Part shown: in pieces, positions 35,616 to 44,332 of the stretch
Layout: each line of letters begins with the position of its first letter
Position numbering within the stretch: position 1 is the first letter of the stretch
DNA from: Cyanobacteria bacterium SIG29
GTDB taxonomy: Bacteria > Cyanobacteriota > Vampirovibrionia > Gastranaerophilales > Gastranaerophilaceae
DNA: 64,000 nt
Assembly (NCBI GenBank): GCA_015152515.1
Contig: SUTV01000001.1
Coordinates: 310,001 to 374,000 of the forward strand
Direction of reading: 5' to 3'
Program-made: the position numbers and the translations under genes
Notes under the pieces: model-generated
Told to the model about the DNA's origin: nothing
Database searches by the model: none
Seen by the model: the letters and a program-made list of their open reading frames with translations, nothing else

Positions 35616-37393
35616 TCTATATATTTCCCATCAAAAAGTTCTTTTACCATAGCAGCTTGGCTTGAAGAATCAACAACTTTTACTTGTTGGTTTTGTTCTT
35701 CTTTTTTTGCCTCTACAAAATTCTGATATTCTTCTTCATCTTGTTTGCGAATATCAGTTTCTATCTCTTGTTTTTTAACAGGAGGTGGTGCTACAACTTT
35801 TTTTGACAAATCAATGCTATCACTTGTAACAATTTCAATTTCTATATTTGAAACATTCAGATAACGACAAACCGCATCAAATAAAGCTTGTTTTTTAGAA
35901 CCTTCTTTTGCTTGTTTTATAAACATTTCTTTTGTAAAAGCAACAACTACTTTCTTATCTGTAATTTCTACTGGTCTAGCTAAACTTGTATAAAAAGCTT
36001 TATTTGGAGGGCTATCAATACTTTGCAATATCGATACCCAAAGATTATGCAAATCTGAATTTCCAGCACTTGGAGCAAGTGAAGCAGGTTTTGATTGTGG
36101 TGCTTGAACAACCTGTGGTTTTACCTCTGGTTTAGGAACATTTGTTTGAACTTTTTCAACATCATTCTTCACAACCATTTGAGGTGCAACTGAAACTTGA
36201 GGAGTTGATGTAACCTTAATGTTACCACTTGCAAGTTGAGCTTCTAACTTTTCAATTCTCTTTAACAAATTTTCAACAGATGGTAAATTTTTATAATTAG
36301 TCAAATCAACAATACACAACTCTAACCATAAAAATCTATTACTTGCATCTTTAATTTGAATAGAATAATAAGCCAATTTATCAATTATTTGAATAATTTC
36401 AGATACACTAAATTTATCTGCTTGAGCTTTTATATTTTCATAATTAACTTCATTTACTTGAGTCAAAGAATAAACTAGCTCTTTATCAGAACAATTTTTA
36501 ACAATCATCATATCTCTAAAATATTGAGTTAAATTTGAAACAATTTGAACTGGTTCATTCCCTTTTGCATAAATAGAATCAATCAATGGAACGGCATTTG
36601 AAGAATCAGATTGAATAATATAGTCAGTAATTTTAGATAAAGTTTCATAAGAAATTCTACCTAAAATCTCATTTACATCATTCACATCAATTTGTTTTGA
36701 AGCACCCAAAACTGAAATTTGATCTAATAATGAAAGCGAATCTCTCATTCCACCTTGAGAATTTTTCGCAATTGTATATAACGCTTCTTTAGAGATATTA
36801 ATATTTTCTTTTTCAGAAATGAATTCTAATCTTTTTACAATATCTTCTGTTGTAATTCTTCTATAATCGAATCTTTGACATCTAGAAATAATTGTATCCA
36901 ATACCTTATGTGGTTCAGTTGTTGCAAGAATAAAAATAACATTTTCTGGTGGTTCTTCTAATGTTTTCAATAATGCATTAAAAGCAGTTGTTGAAAGCAT
37001 ATGAACCTCATCTATAATATAGATTTTATACTTACCATTTACAGGAACATACTGAATTTTTTCTAAAATTGCTTGAGTATCTTCAACGCTTCTATTACTT
37101 GCCGCGTCTATTTCAACAACATCAACAGGAACAGAATTAAGAATATCCAAACAAGCAGGACATTTTCCACAAGGTGTTAAAGTTGGACCTTCTTTGCAGT
37201 TTAAAGATTTTGCCAAAATTCTAGCAGATGAAGTTTTACCAGTACCCCTTGGACCACAAAGTAAATATGCATGCGCTATTCTATCAAGTTCTATTGCTTT
37301 ACTTAAAGCATGGACTATATTTTCTTGACCAATCAAATCATGAAAGGTTTGAGGTCTATATTTTCTATATAAAGGTACGTATTTATTATCCAA
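35612..37393 (-). CDS. dnaX: DNA polymerase III subunit gamma/tau
   Basis: Clamp-loader ATPase subunit. 593 residues, starting at TTG (37393) with GGAG seven bases upstream and a TATAAT on the minus strand at 37425-37430. The AAA+ domain has GPRGTGKTSSARILAKSLNC (P-loop), a zinc site including CGKCPAC, DEVHMLSTTAFNALLKTLEE and TTEPHKVLDTIISRCQ. Domain III follows, then a linker rich in Pro, Gln and Val and a C-terminal tau-like region. An A-tract near codon 565 lies too close to the end to produce a classical gamma form. Confidence 0.96.
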   Translation of the reverse strand: MDNKYVPLYRKYRPQTFHDLIGQENIVHALSKAIELDRIAHAYLLCGPRGTGKTSSARILAKSLNCKEGPTLTPCGKCPACLDILNSVPVDVVEIDAASNRSVEDTQAILEKIQYVPVNGKYKIYIIDEVHMLSTTAFNALLKTLEEPPENVIFILATTEPHKVLDTIISRCQRFDYRRITTEDIVKRLEFISEKENINISKEALYTIAKNSQGGMRDSLSLLDQISVLGASKQIDVNDVNEILGRISYETLSKITDYIIQSDSSNAVPLIDSIYAKGNEPVQIVSNLTQYFRDMMIVKNCSDKELVYSLTQVNEVNYENIKAQADKFSVSEIIQIIDKLAYYSIQIKDASNRFLWLELCIVDLTNYKNLPSVENLLKRIEKLEAQLASGNIKVTSTPQVSVAPQMVVKNDVEKVQTNVPKPEVKPQVVQAPQSKPASLAPSAGNSDLHNLWVSILQSIDSPPNKAFYTSLARPVEITDKKVVVAFTKEMFIKQAKEGSKKQALFDAVCRYLNVSNIEIEIVTSDSIDLSKKVVAPPPVKKQEIETDIRKQDEEEYQNFVEAKKEEQNQQVKVVDSSSQAAMVKELFDGKYID

Positions 37394-37456
37394 TTGCCTG
37401 CTCCAATAATATTTGCTAATATCAATTATAGCTTAAGTTATAAAAAAGTGTGTAAA

Positions 37457-38362
37457 ATGAAAACAATTAAACCTAAAAAGTTACAAAAGGGTGATACAAT
37501 CGGAATTTTAGCTATATCAGGCAAAATTAACGATTTTAAAAATATAAAAAAAGCAAAAAACTTTTTTGAAGAACAAGGTTATAATGTAGTAATTTCAAAT
37601 ACTTGCAATTCTTCCCACCGATATATGGCTGGCACTAGCGATGATGATTGCGTAAATGAATTACACAATTTTTTTGAAAACAAAAATATTGACGCAATTG
37701 TATGTGCAAGAGGCGGATATGGAACATTAAGACTAATAAATAAAATTGATTGGAACATAATAAAATCAAATCCTAAAATTTTTGCAGGATACTCTGACAT
37801 AACTATTTTATTAAACATGATTTATAAAAAAACAGGCTTAATTTCCTTCCACAGCGCTATGCCAAATGGTGATTTTGCAAGTGTAATAGAAACTTATACA
37901 AAAGAAAGCTTTTTTAACTGTTTAACAGGAAACTTAAAAGAAATAAAATCTAATGGAAAAACATTTTTTGAAGGCGAAGCAAATGGTAAAATTTGGGGTG
38001 GAAATTTATCAACACTAGTTTCTCTTTGCGGAATAGATTTTATTCCTGATGAAGATTTAATTTTAATTTTAGAGGACTTAAATGAACCTGTTTATAAGAT
38101 AGACAAAATGATAACTCAATTATTTAACATTGAAAAAATTCGTCAAAATGTAAAAGGAATAGCTCTTGGCGAATTTAAAGATTGCAATAAAGAAGAACTT
38201 GATGAAATCATTAAAGAACTTGCAAACAAAATCAAAGTCCCTATTTTAGATGGATTTAAAATAACGCATAATAAAATCAAAGATACTATTCCAATTGGAA
38301 TTACAGCAAAATTAAATACAGAAAGTAAAACTCTAAAATTTATGGAAGATAGCTTACTTTAA
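37457..38362 (+). CDS. LD-carboxypeptidase, peptidase family S66
   Basis: Cleaves the L,D bond of peptidoglycan tetrapeptides during wall recycling; MccF-type members instead inactivate microcin C. 301 residues from the ATG at 37457 (a frame opening 21 codons earlier is unlikely). The nucleophile Ser113 lies in FAGYSDITILL; CARGGYGTLR and SFHSAMPNGDF are also typical of S66, and the C-terminal half carries the Glu and His of the Ser-Glu-His triad (LILILEDLNE, KITHNKIKDTIPIGI). It is divergent from dnaX, and its end overlaps the ADP-ribosyltransferase gene by 23 bases. Confidence 0.88.
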   Translation: MKTIKPKKLQKGDTIGILAISGKINDFKNIKKAKNFFEEQGYNVVISNTCNSSHRYMAGTSDDDCVNELHNFFENKNIDAIVCARGGYGTLRLINKIDWNIIKSNPKIFAGYSDITILLNMIYKKTGLISFHSAMPNGDFASVIETYTKESFFNCLTGNLKEIKSNGKTFFEGEANGKIWGGNLSTLVSLCGIDFIPDEDLILILEDLNEPVYKIDKMITQLFNIEKIRQNVKGIALGEFKDCNKEELDEIIKELANKIKVPILDGFKITHNKIKDTIPIGITAKLNTESKTLKFMEDSLL

Positions 38363-39242
38363 CAATATTTTTTTCATAATCAAAACCAGTTACTAAAAAG
38401 TGGCTATTTTTATCAAGCAAATATTCATCTTCAAACCATCGTTTTTGATCAATATTAAATAATTTTTCAACATCAATATATTTTGAGCCTTTTGGAAATG
38501 AAATTTCTAAAATAGGATTACCACATGAAAATCTTTGTGCAACTTCTAAACTTTTACTTGTTGAAGAAAAAGATTTATCTTGGTAAATACCACCTATCGT
38601 AGTCAAATTAGCGATATCTTCTTCTGAAAGATTTCTCTGTAAAGCTCTATATAAAACCATATTTTGAGTTGTTCTCATAGTAGAACTTGGAGTAGAAAAA
38701 ACTCTTTCTAATTCATCACACATTTCAAGCATTTCTTGATGCAAAGCACCATTATACATATGTTTACCTTCACGCAAATACATATGAAGTGCATCTGGAT
38801 GATATTTAGCATATTTCAATGCTTTCATATCTTCAGCAGAAAAATAATTTTTTAGTTCACCTGCTTCATCATAAACATGAACTGTATTTTCTTTAATATT
38901 TAAAACATAAATTGACGGTTCTTCACCATTTTGCCCATCATAACTAAAAACTTTTTTTACAGGTTGATATAAATCTTTAAACCCAACAACTGGTGTTTTT
39001 ATTTCATAAGCCGTTCCAAAATCTGTTAGATATCTTTCAAAAAGTTTTTCATCATCTTGCAATATGTTTAATAAAACTTTTTCTTGAACATTAATCGGTT
39101 TTTCAATTGGTTGCCCCCAAACCCTTTTATTTGAAGATTCAAAAACATCCTTGTCTAACCCCTTAAAGGACATATTACTCGCTTTTTTTAAAGGGGAAGA
39201 ATTTTTGATATTAAAAATATTACCAATAGACGAAATATTCAT
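38340..39242 (-). CDS. Probable ADP-ribosyltransferase (ADPRT exoenzyme type) with N-terminal NMSFKG motif
   Basis: 300 residues from the ATG at 39242; another ATG at 39257 adds five. The C-terminal third has the R-S-E ART pattern in order: VLYRAL (Arg199), a long helix, KSFSSTSKS (Ser-Thr-Ser at 227-229), then LEISFPKGSKYIDVE and EDEYLLDKNSHFLV, where E271 and E273 form the ExE pair of arginine-specific ARTs. It would transfer ADP-ribose from NAD+ to a protein. The N-terminus has no signal peptide but carries NMSFKG near residue 24. No immunity gene is evident. Target and delivery route are unknown; it could be an effector or a self-regulator. Confidence 0.75.
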   Translation of the reverse strand: MNISSIGNIFNIKNSSPLKKASNMSFKGLDKDVFESSNKRVWGQPIEKPINVQEKVLLNILQDDEKLFERYLTDFGTAYEIKTPVVGFKDLYQPVKKVFSYDGQNGEEPSIYVLNIKENTVHVYDEAGELKNYFSAEDMKALKYAKYHPDALHMYLREGKHMYNGALHQEMLEMCDELERVFSTPSSTMRTTQNMVLYRALQRNLSEEDIANLTTIGGIYQDKSFSSTSKSLEVAQRFSCGNPILEISFPKGSKYIDVEKLFNIDQKRWFEDEYLLDKNSHFLVTGFDYEKNIVKVSYLP

Positions 39243-39320
39243 AACACCATAAAACATCTCAAACTCAAAAATTGCCTATAACTTTATATTTTGGCTGATT
39301 ATCAAAAACGAAAAATAATG

Positions 39321-39326
39321 TATAAT
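39321..39326 (+). promoter_or_regulatory. -10 box of the OppF-type gene, seven bases before the ATG
   Basis: A perfect TATAAT is followed by seven A/T bases and the ATG, with no Shine-Dalgarno sequence. Probable leaderless start. Confidence 0.5.
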
Positions 39327-39333
39327 AAATTTT

Positions 39334-40287
39334 ATGAAAAATCTTTTTGAAATCAAAAAATTAAATATGCACTACCCCATTGTTGATGGATTAATGGGGA
39401 ATGTAAAAGGTTATATTTACGCACTAAACAACATAGATTTAGAAATAAAAGAAAACGAAATTTTAGGATTAGTTGGCGAATCTGGTAGCGGAAAATCAAC
39501 CTTAGGAAATTGCATATTAAAATTACTTGAACCAACAAGTGGTGAAGTTATTTTTGAAAACGAAAATATTCTTTCTAAAAAGAAAAAAGAGCTTAATGAT
39601 TTTAGAAAAAAAGCCCAATTAATTTTTCAAAATCCATATATGAGCCTTAATCCAAGAATGAAGATTTATGATATTTTAAAAGAACCATTCATCATAAATA
39701 AAATCAAAAATTATGATAAAAAAATAAAAGAAATAATAAAATTAATTGGTATGGATGAAGAAGTTTTATCTCGTTATCCTCATGAATTTTCAGGCGGTCA
39801 AAGACAAAGAATTGCAATAGCAAGAGCAATTATTTTAAACCCAGAATTTATCGTAGCAGATGAGCCAGTTAGCGCTTTAGATGTTAGTATTCAAGCACAA
39901 ATTATAAATTTACTTATTGATTTAAAAAACCACTTAAATCTAACAATGTTATTTATTTCACATGATTTAAGCGTAATAAAATATATTTGCGACAGAGTTG
40001 CAGTTATGTATTTAGGCGAAATAGTTGAAATAACAAGCAAAGAAGAATTTTTCAAAAACCATAAACATCCATATTCACAAGCATTATTGAACGCTGTGCC
40101 AGTTATTAACGAAAACAAATCAAAAAAAATAATTTTAGAAGGCGATTTGCCATCACCATCTAACCCACCAAAAGGTTGTAAATTTCATACAAGATGTCCT
40201 TATGCAATGGAAAAATGTTCTACTCAAATACCAGAATTAAAAGAAATTGGAAACAATCATAAAGTTAGATGTTTCTTATGTGATTAA
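39334..40287 (+). CDS. oppF: Oligopeptide/dipeptide ABC transporter ATPase, OppF/DppF type
   Basis: ATPase subunit of a peptide importer. 317 residues. GESGSGKST (Walker A), FSGGQRQRIAIARAI (signature), FIVADEPVSALD (Walker B) and a switch histidine in LFISHDLSV are intact. The C-terminal oligopeptide-transporter extension has HPYSQALLNAVP and four cysteines (GCKFHTRCPYAMEKC, VRCFLC) that in this family can hold an iron-sulfur cluster. No permease, binding protein or second ATPase is adjacent, so it is an orphan; oppF is a positional name by similarity. Confidence 0.88.
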   Translation: MKNLFEIKKLNMHYPIVDGLMGNVKGYIYALNNIDLEIKENEILGLVGESGSGKSTLGNCILKLLEPTSGEVIFENENILSKKKKELNDFRKKAQLIFQNPYMSLNPRMKIYDILKEPFIINKIKNYDKKIKEIIKLIGMDEEVLSRYPHEFSGGQRQRIAIARAIILNPEFIVADEPVSALDVSIQAQIINLLIDLKNHLNLTMLFISHDLSVIKYICDRVAVMYLGEIVEITSKEEFFKNHKHPYSQALLNAVPVINENKSKKIILEGDLPSPSNPPKGCKFHTRCPYAMEKCSTQIPELKEIGNNHKVRCFLCD

Positions 40288-40318
40288 ATTTTTACTAGAG
40301 AAAATTTTTCATTTATTG

Positions 40319-40324
40319 TAAAAT
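40319..40324 (+). promoter_or_regulatory. -10 box of mlaE, six bases before the ATG
   Basis: TAAAAT (within TTGTAAAAT) is followed by ACACAT and the mlaE ATG. No Shine-Dalgarno sequence. Confidence 0.45.
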
Positions 40325-40330
40325 ACACAT

Positions 40331-41143
40331 ATGGCAAACTTGAAGCTATATTTAAAACAAACAATAACTTATCAAGTCTCTCTTATGATTTTAAGAAATG
40401 TAAGAGAATTTTTTGAAACTTTTGGCGATATAGCATACAGATTTTTTTTAGTTCTAAAATATTTGATTTCCTTCCAAATAAATTGGAAACAAGTATTTGA
40501 ACAATCTTCAAAATTTGCCGTTGATTCTTTACCAATTACTTTATCTATCGTGTCTATGACTGCTATTATTCTTGCAATGCAAGTAGCACCTGAAATGGTA
40601 AAGCAAGGTGGTAAAGACTATATTGGAATGTTAGTTTCTTTAACAATGATAAGAGAAATTGGCGTTATCATGTCAGGCTTTGCAATCATATCAATGATTG
40701 GCTCATCACAAGCAAGTGAATTAGCAACAATGAAAGTTACAGACCAAATTGATGCAATGAAAGCATTAAAGGTTTCACCTTTCAAATATTTATTCCTACC
40801 AAGAATTTTAGCTGGAGCTTTAATGATGCCATTTGTTGTTATTCTTTCTTCAACTATTGGAATTATAGCTGGTGGTTTAACAGCAATGAGTGCAGCTAAA
40901 GATGTTACTTGGCTATGCTATATAACATCAGTTTGGCAAGGACTTTACATAAGAGATATAAACATTATGTTGTTAAAAGCATCTTGTTTTGGTATGGCAA
41001 TAAGCTTAATTAGTTCAAGTTGCGGTTATGACGCAAAAGGTGGCGCAAAAGGCGTTGGTATAGCAACCACAAAAGCTGTTGTATGGTCTTTTGTGGCAAT
41101 AGTTGTTATAGATTGTATTTTTGCAGCAGCATTTTATTTCTAA
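40331..41143 (+). CDS. mlaE: MlaE-family lipid ABC transporter permease
   Basis: Inner-membrane permease of the Mla/TGD-type phospholipid transporter, which moves lipids between inner and outer membrane. 270 residues, about five to six membrane segments. Typical stretches: ASELATMKVTDQIDAMKAL (coupling helix contacting the ATPase), PRILAGALMMPFV and GYDAKGGAKGVGIATTKAVV near the C-terminus. It is the first gene of a six-gene envelope series mlaE-mlaF-mlaD-lpxK-GT9 and is expected in a diderm cell. Confidence 0.93.
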   Translation: MANLKLYLKQTITYQVSLMILRNVREFFETFGDIAYRFFLVLKYLISFQINWKQVFEQSSKFAVDSLPITLSIVSMTAIILAMQVAPEMVKQGGKDYIGMLVSLTMIREIGVIMSGFAIISMIGSSQASELATMKVTDQIDAMKALKVSPFKYLFLPRILAGALMMPFVVILSSTIGIIAGGLTAMSAAKDVTWLCYITSVWQGLYIRDINIMLLKASCFGMAISLISSSCGYDAKGGAKGVGIATTKAVVWSFVAIVVIDCIFAAAFYF

Positions 41144-41156
41144 AAAGAAGGATATT

Positions 41157-41885
41157 ATGTCAATAAAAGTTGAAAATTTAACAAAAGAATTTGATGGCAA
41201 AAAAGTACTAGATAATATTTCTTTTACAGTAGAGAAAGGCGAAGTCCTTTCTATTGTAGGATTTAGTGGTTCAGGTAAAAGTACTATTCTAAAAATTTTA
41301 TGTGGATTATTGAAACCAGATTCTGGAATTATAGATATAGGCGATGGCGATATAGCAATGGTATTCCAATATTCTGCGCTTTTCGATTCACTAAATGTAT
41401 TTGATAACATTTCTTTCGCACTTCAAGAAAGAAAAGAATTTAAAAATAAATATACAAAAAATGAATTAAAAGAAATTGTAAAAAAGAGTTTAAACACAGT
41501 AGGTTTATCTGGAATTGAAGACAAACTGCCACACGAATTATCAGGTGGTATGCAAAAAAGAGTAAGCCTAGCTAGAGCGATTGTAACAAAGCCACAGTTT
41601 ATTTTATATGATGAACCAACTGCTGGTTTAGACCCAATTGCTTCAACAGTAATTGAAGACTATATCCTTCGATTAAAAGAAGAGACAAAAGCAACCTCAA
41701 TTGTTGTAACCCACCAAATGTCTACAATTACTAGATGTTCAGATAAAGTTATAATGCTTTATGACGGCAATATAGTTTTTAGAGGCACTCCACAAGAGCT
41801 TCTAAAACAAGATACACCTTACACAAAACAGTTTGTATCTGCTACAATAGAAGGACCAATGAAAATGGCTGCTTCTGGTTTTTAA
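41157..41885 (+). CDS. mlaF: MlaF-family lipid ABC transporter ATPase
   Basis: ATPase powering the Mla permease. 242 residues from the ATG at 41157, which has AAGAAGGA upstream; the frame opens 12 codons earlier inside mlaE. GFSGSGKST (Walker A), LSGGMQKRVSLARAI (signature), ILYDEPTAGLDPIAS (Walker B) and VVTHQMST (switch). The signature with GGMQKR is typical of the MlaF/Ttg2A branch. Confidence 0.93.
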   Translation: MSIKVENLTKEFDGKKVLDNISFTVEKGEVLSIVGFSGSGKSTILKILCGLLKPDSGIIDIGDGDIAMVFQYSALFDSLNVFDNISFALQERKEFKNKYTKNELKEIVKKSLNTVGLSGIEDKLPHELSGGMQKRVSLARAIVTKPQFILYDEPTAGLDPIASTVIEDYILRLKEETKATSIVVTHQMSTITRCSDKVIMLYDGNIVFRGTPQELLKQDTPYTKQFVSATIEGPMKMAASGF

Positions 41886-41922
41886 TTTTTTGTTATAAAA
41901 TATTCACAAGAAAAGGATAATT

Positions 41923-43260
41923 ATGAAATTCTCATCATCATTTAAAGTTGGAATACTTGCTCTTACAGCATTAATCATATTGTTATTTACCATTTTATGG
42001 GTAAATGGGAAAGCGATTTCTAGCGCAGAAAGAATGACTGTTAATTTTAAAGATGTTAATGGAATGCGCGCTGGTAGTGGCGTTCAAATGATGGGTGTAA
42101 GAATTGGACAAGTTGAAGAAATTACTCCAAAAATCAACTTTGACAAAAGTTATGTTGAAGTGAAATTTGTTATTACAGAAGATGATATTGTTATCCCAAA
42201 AGCTTCTGAAATTTCAATTCAACAATCAGGTATTATTGGTGAACAATTTTTAGAAATTACTCCACCACGCGAAAAAACAATATATATTCCTGAAAATAAC
42301 AAATCTTTAATTCTTCACGATGAAGATAAAGTTCAAATGAAATTAGATGGTAAATATTATGATGTTGGTTTAATTAAAAAAGTAGAAATAGTTGAAACAA
42401 ACTCACTTCCAACTTTAATCAAAGAAAATATTTCCACAAAAAATGCTTATAAAGTAAAATACATAATTGATTTACCTGGTTTAATTCTACCAGAACAAAT
42501 TAGTGGAAAAATCGTAAAAGATGAAAATGATAAAAAATTAAGAATTTTCCCAAAAGAAGATATAGAAATTCCTTATCCTAAAACAGATTCAACATACACT
42601 GTTATTGAACCAATGAGAATAGCTGACTTTTTAGCATTACAATATCGCAGTGCTGAATCTTTAGTTGAAACAAACGAAAGAATTGCTTTACTACTTTCTG
42701 ATGATGTTATTGAAGAATTAAAACAAACATCATATAACTTAAATGAATTGACAGATAAAGCGACTGTAACAATGGCTAAAGCTCAAGAGTTAATTGATTT
42801 ATCTAAAACAGAAATTGAACTTATTGCGAATAATGTAAATGAATTAACTGAAAATATAAACAAAATTGCTGGTGATGAAGATTTTGTACAAAGCGTTGCA
42901 AATGCCACAAAATCTTTTGAAAGACTTTCTAACAATGTTTCTGGTTTATTAGAAGACCCTAAAACAAAGTCTACACTTGCTAATTTAGATGTTACTTCTA
43001 AAAATATTGCAGAATTATCTAGTTATATTAACGATATGTCTAAAGATGCTCAATTAAAAGCACACGTTAAAGAAACTGTTACTAAATTAAATAAAGCATT
43101 AGACGAATTAACTATTACATTAGAGACAGTTAATTATGCAACAGAAGACGAAGAAAAACTTAAACAAACAATGGATGATATAAATAAAACTTCTGAAAAC
43201 TTAAAGAAATTCTCAGAAAAATTAAACAAAAGATTTTTATTATTCAGACTAATGTTCTAG
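41923..43260 (+). CDS. mlaD: MCE-domain lipid-binding protein, MlaD type
   Basis: Membrane-anchored MCE protein that forms hexameric rings carrying lipids through the periplasm. 445 residues. One membrane helix (about 8-26), an MCE domain (about 35-115, with VNGMRAGSGVQMMGVRIGQV and IGEQFLEITPP), then a longer middle part and a helical C-terminal region (about 230-440) full of Asn-, Glu- and Lys-rich heptads typical of coiled coils. It is more than twice the length of E. coli MlaD, closer to the cyanobacterial and plastid TGD2-type proteins. Confidence 0.9.
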   Translation: MKFSSSFKVGILALTALIILLFTILWVNGKAISSAERMTVNFKDVNGMRAGSGVQMMGVRIGQVEEITPKINFDKSYVEVKFVITEDDIVIPKASEISIQQSGIIGEQFLEITPPREKTIYIPENNKSLILHDEDKVQMKLDGKYYDVGLIKKVEIVETNSLPTLIKENISTKNAYKVKYIIDLPGLILPEQISGKIVKDENDKKLRIFPKEDIEIPYPKTDSTYTVIEPMRIADFLALQYRSAESLVETNERIALLLSDDVIEELKQTSYNLNELTDKATVTMAKAQELIDLSKTEIELIANNVNELTENINKIAGDEDFVQSVANATKSFERLSNNVSGLLEDPKTKSTLANLDVTSKNIAELSSYINDMSKDAQLKAHVKETVTKLNKALDELTITLETVNYATEDEEKLKQTMDDINKTSENLKKFSEKLNKRFLLFRLMF

Positions 43261-43267
43261 GCATATT

Positions 43268-44332
43268 ATGAAACTATTTATATCTAAATTACACTATAAA
43301 AAAGATACAAATATTTTAGAAAAAGCGATAATTTTCTCATTAAAAATTATCGGTTTGCCTTACACAATAGTTACAAATATAAGAAATAAAATGTATGACA
43401 AGAAATTATTACCTGCATACAATTCAAAATCTTTTGTAATTTCCGTTGGGAATATAACAACAGGTGGTGTTGGAAAAACTCCTTTTACACTTGAATTAGC
43501 AAAATATTATTTAAGCTTAAACAAAAAAGTTGCAATTTTATCAAGAGGATATGGCGCTAAATTATCAAATAAAACACCACAATTAATATCTGATGGAGCT
43601 GGCGCAATGTTTCCTGCGACTGTTGCAGGTGATGAACCTGTTTGGCTATCAAATAATTGCAAAGGCGCAATTGTTGTAACTTGTGCAAGCAGAATAAAAG
43701 CAGAAAAATTTGTTAAAGCAAAATTTAATCCAGACATAATAATTCTAGATGACGGTTTTCAACATAGAAAAATGAAACGTGATTTAGATATAGTTCTAAT
43801 TGATGCAAAAAATAAATTCGGAAACAAATTAGTTTTACCAGCAGGTCCTCTTCGTGAAACTTTAAACAACATAAATCGAGCAGATAAAATCGTTGTTGTT
43901 AATAAAAGCAATGATACAAAAGGCGCCTTAAAATATTGTGATTATCTAAAAAACACAATAAAAAAAGATATATTTATGTGTAAACTTGTTCCTGATAGAG
44001 CGTACAATATTCTAAATGATGAGCCTTTAATAAAAGGAAAAAGAATCTTAGCTTTTTCTGCTATCGGACAACCTGATAGTTTTTATGATTTTTTAAAAGA
44101 GGATTATAAATTAGTAGCAGTACTTGATTTTGAAGATCATCACGGCTATGACACAGACGATATTGCAAAAATTATAAGTTTTGCACAAGAAGAAAACATT
44201 GATAGCATTGTAACAACAGAAAAAGATGCTGTTAAATTATATGACATTATAAAAGATGTCGATATGCCTGTTAATTTTTATGCACTAAAATTAAAAGCAT
44301 TTATGGATATAAAGGATGTTTGTGGGAAATGA
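43268..44332 (+). CDS. lpxK: Tetraacyldisaccharide 4'-kinase
   Basis: Phosphorylates the lipid A precursor at the 4' position using ATP, at the inner membrane. 354 residues. The P-loop region reads SVGNITTGGVGKTPFTLELA, preceded by a hydrophobic N-terminal stretch. ILSRGYGAKL, GDEPVWLS and ILDDGFQHRKMKRDLDIVLID are family hallmarks, and TTEKDAVKL is near the end. Its presence supports true LPS. No lpxA, lpxC or lpxD gene is in the window. Its TGA overlaps the next ATG by four bases. Confidence 0.95.
   Translation: MKLFISKLHYKKDTNILEKAIIFSLKIIGLPYTIVTNIRNKMYDKKLLPAYNSKSFVISVGNITTGGVGKTPFTLELAKYYLSLNKKVAILSRGYGAKLSNKTPQLISDGAGAMFPATVAGDEPVWLSNNCKGAIVVTCASRIKAEKFVKAKFNPDIIILDDGFQHRKMKRDLDIVLIDAKNKFGNKLVLPAGPLRETLNNINRADKIVVVNKSNDTKGALKYCDYLKNTIKKDIFMCKLVPDRAYNILNDEPLIKGKRILAFSAIGQPDSFYDFLKEDYKLVAVLDFEDHHGYDTDDIAKIISFAQEENIDSIVTTEKDAVKLYDIIKDVDMPVNFYALKLKAFMDIKDVCGK

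Noticed and set aside
35690-35720. A-tract in dnaX as a programmed frameshift site
   Set aside because: It encodes an EAKKEE stretch near codon 565 of 593. Slippage there would remove only the last residues and would not give a gamma-length product.
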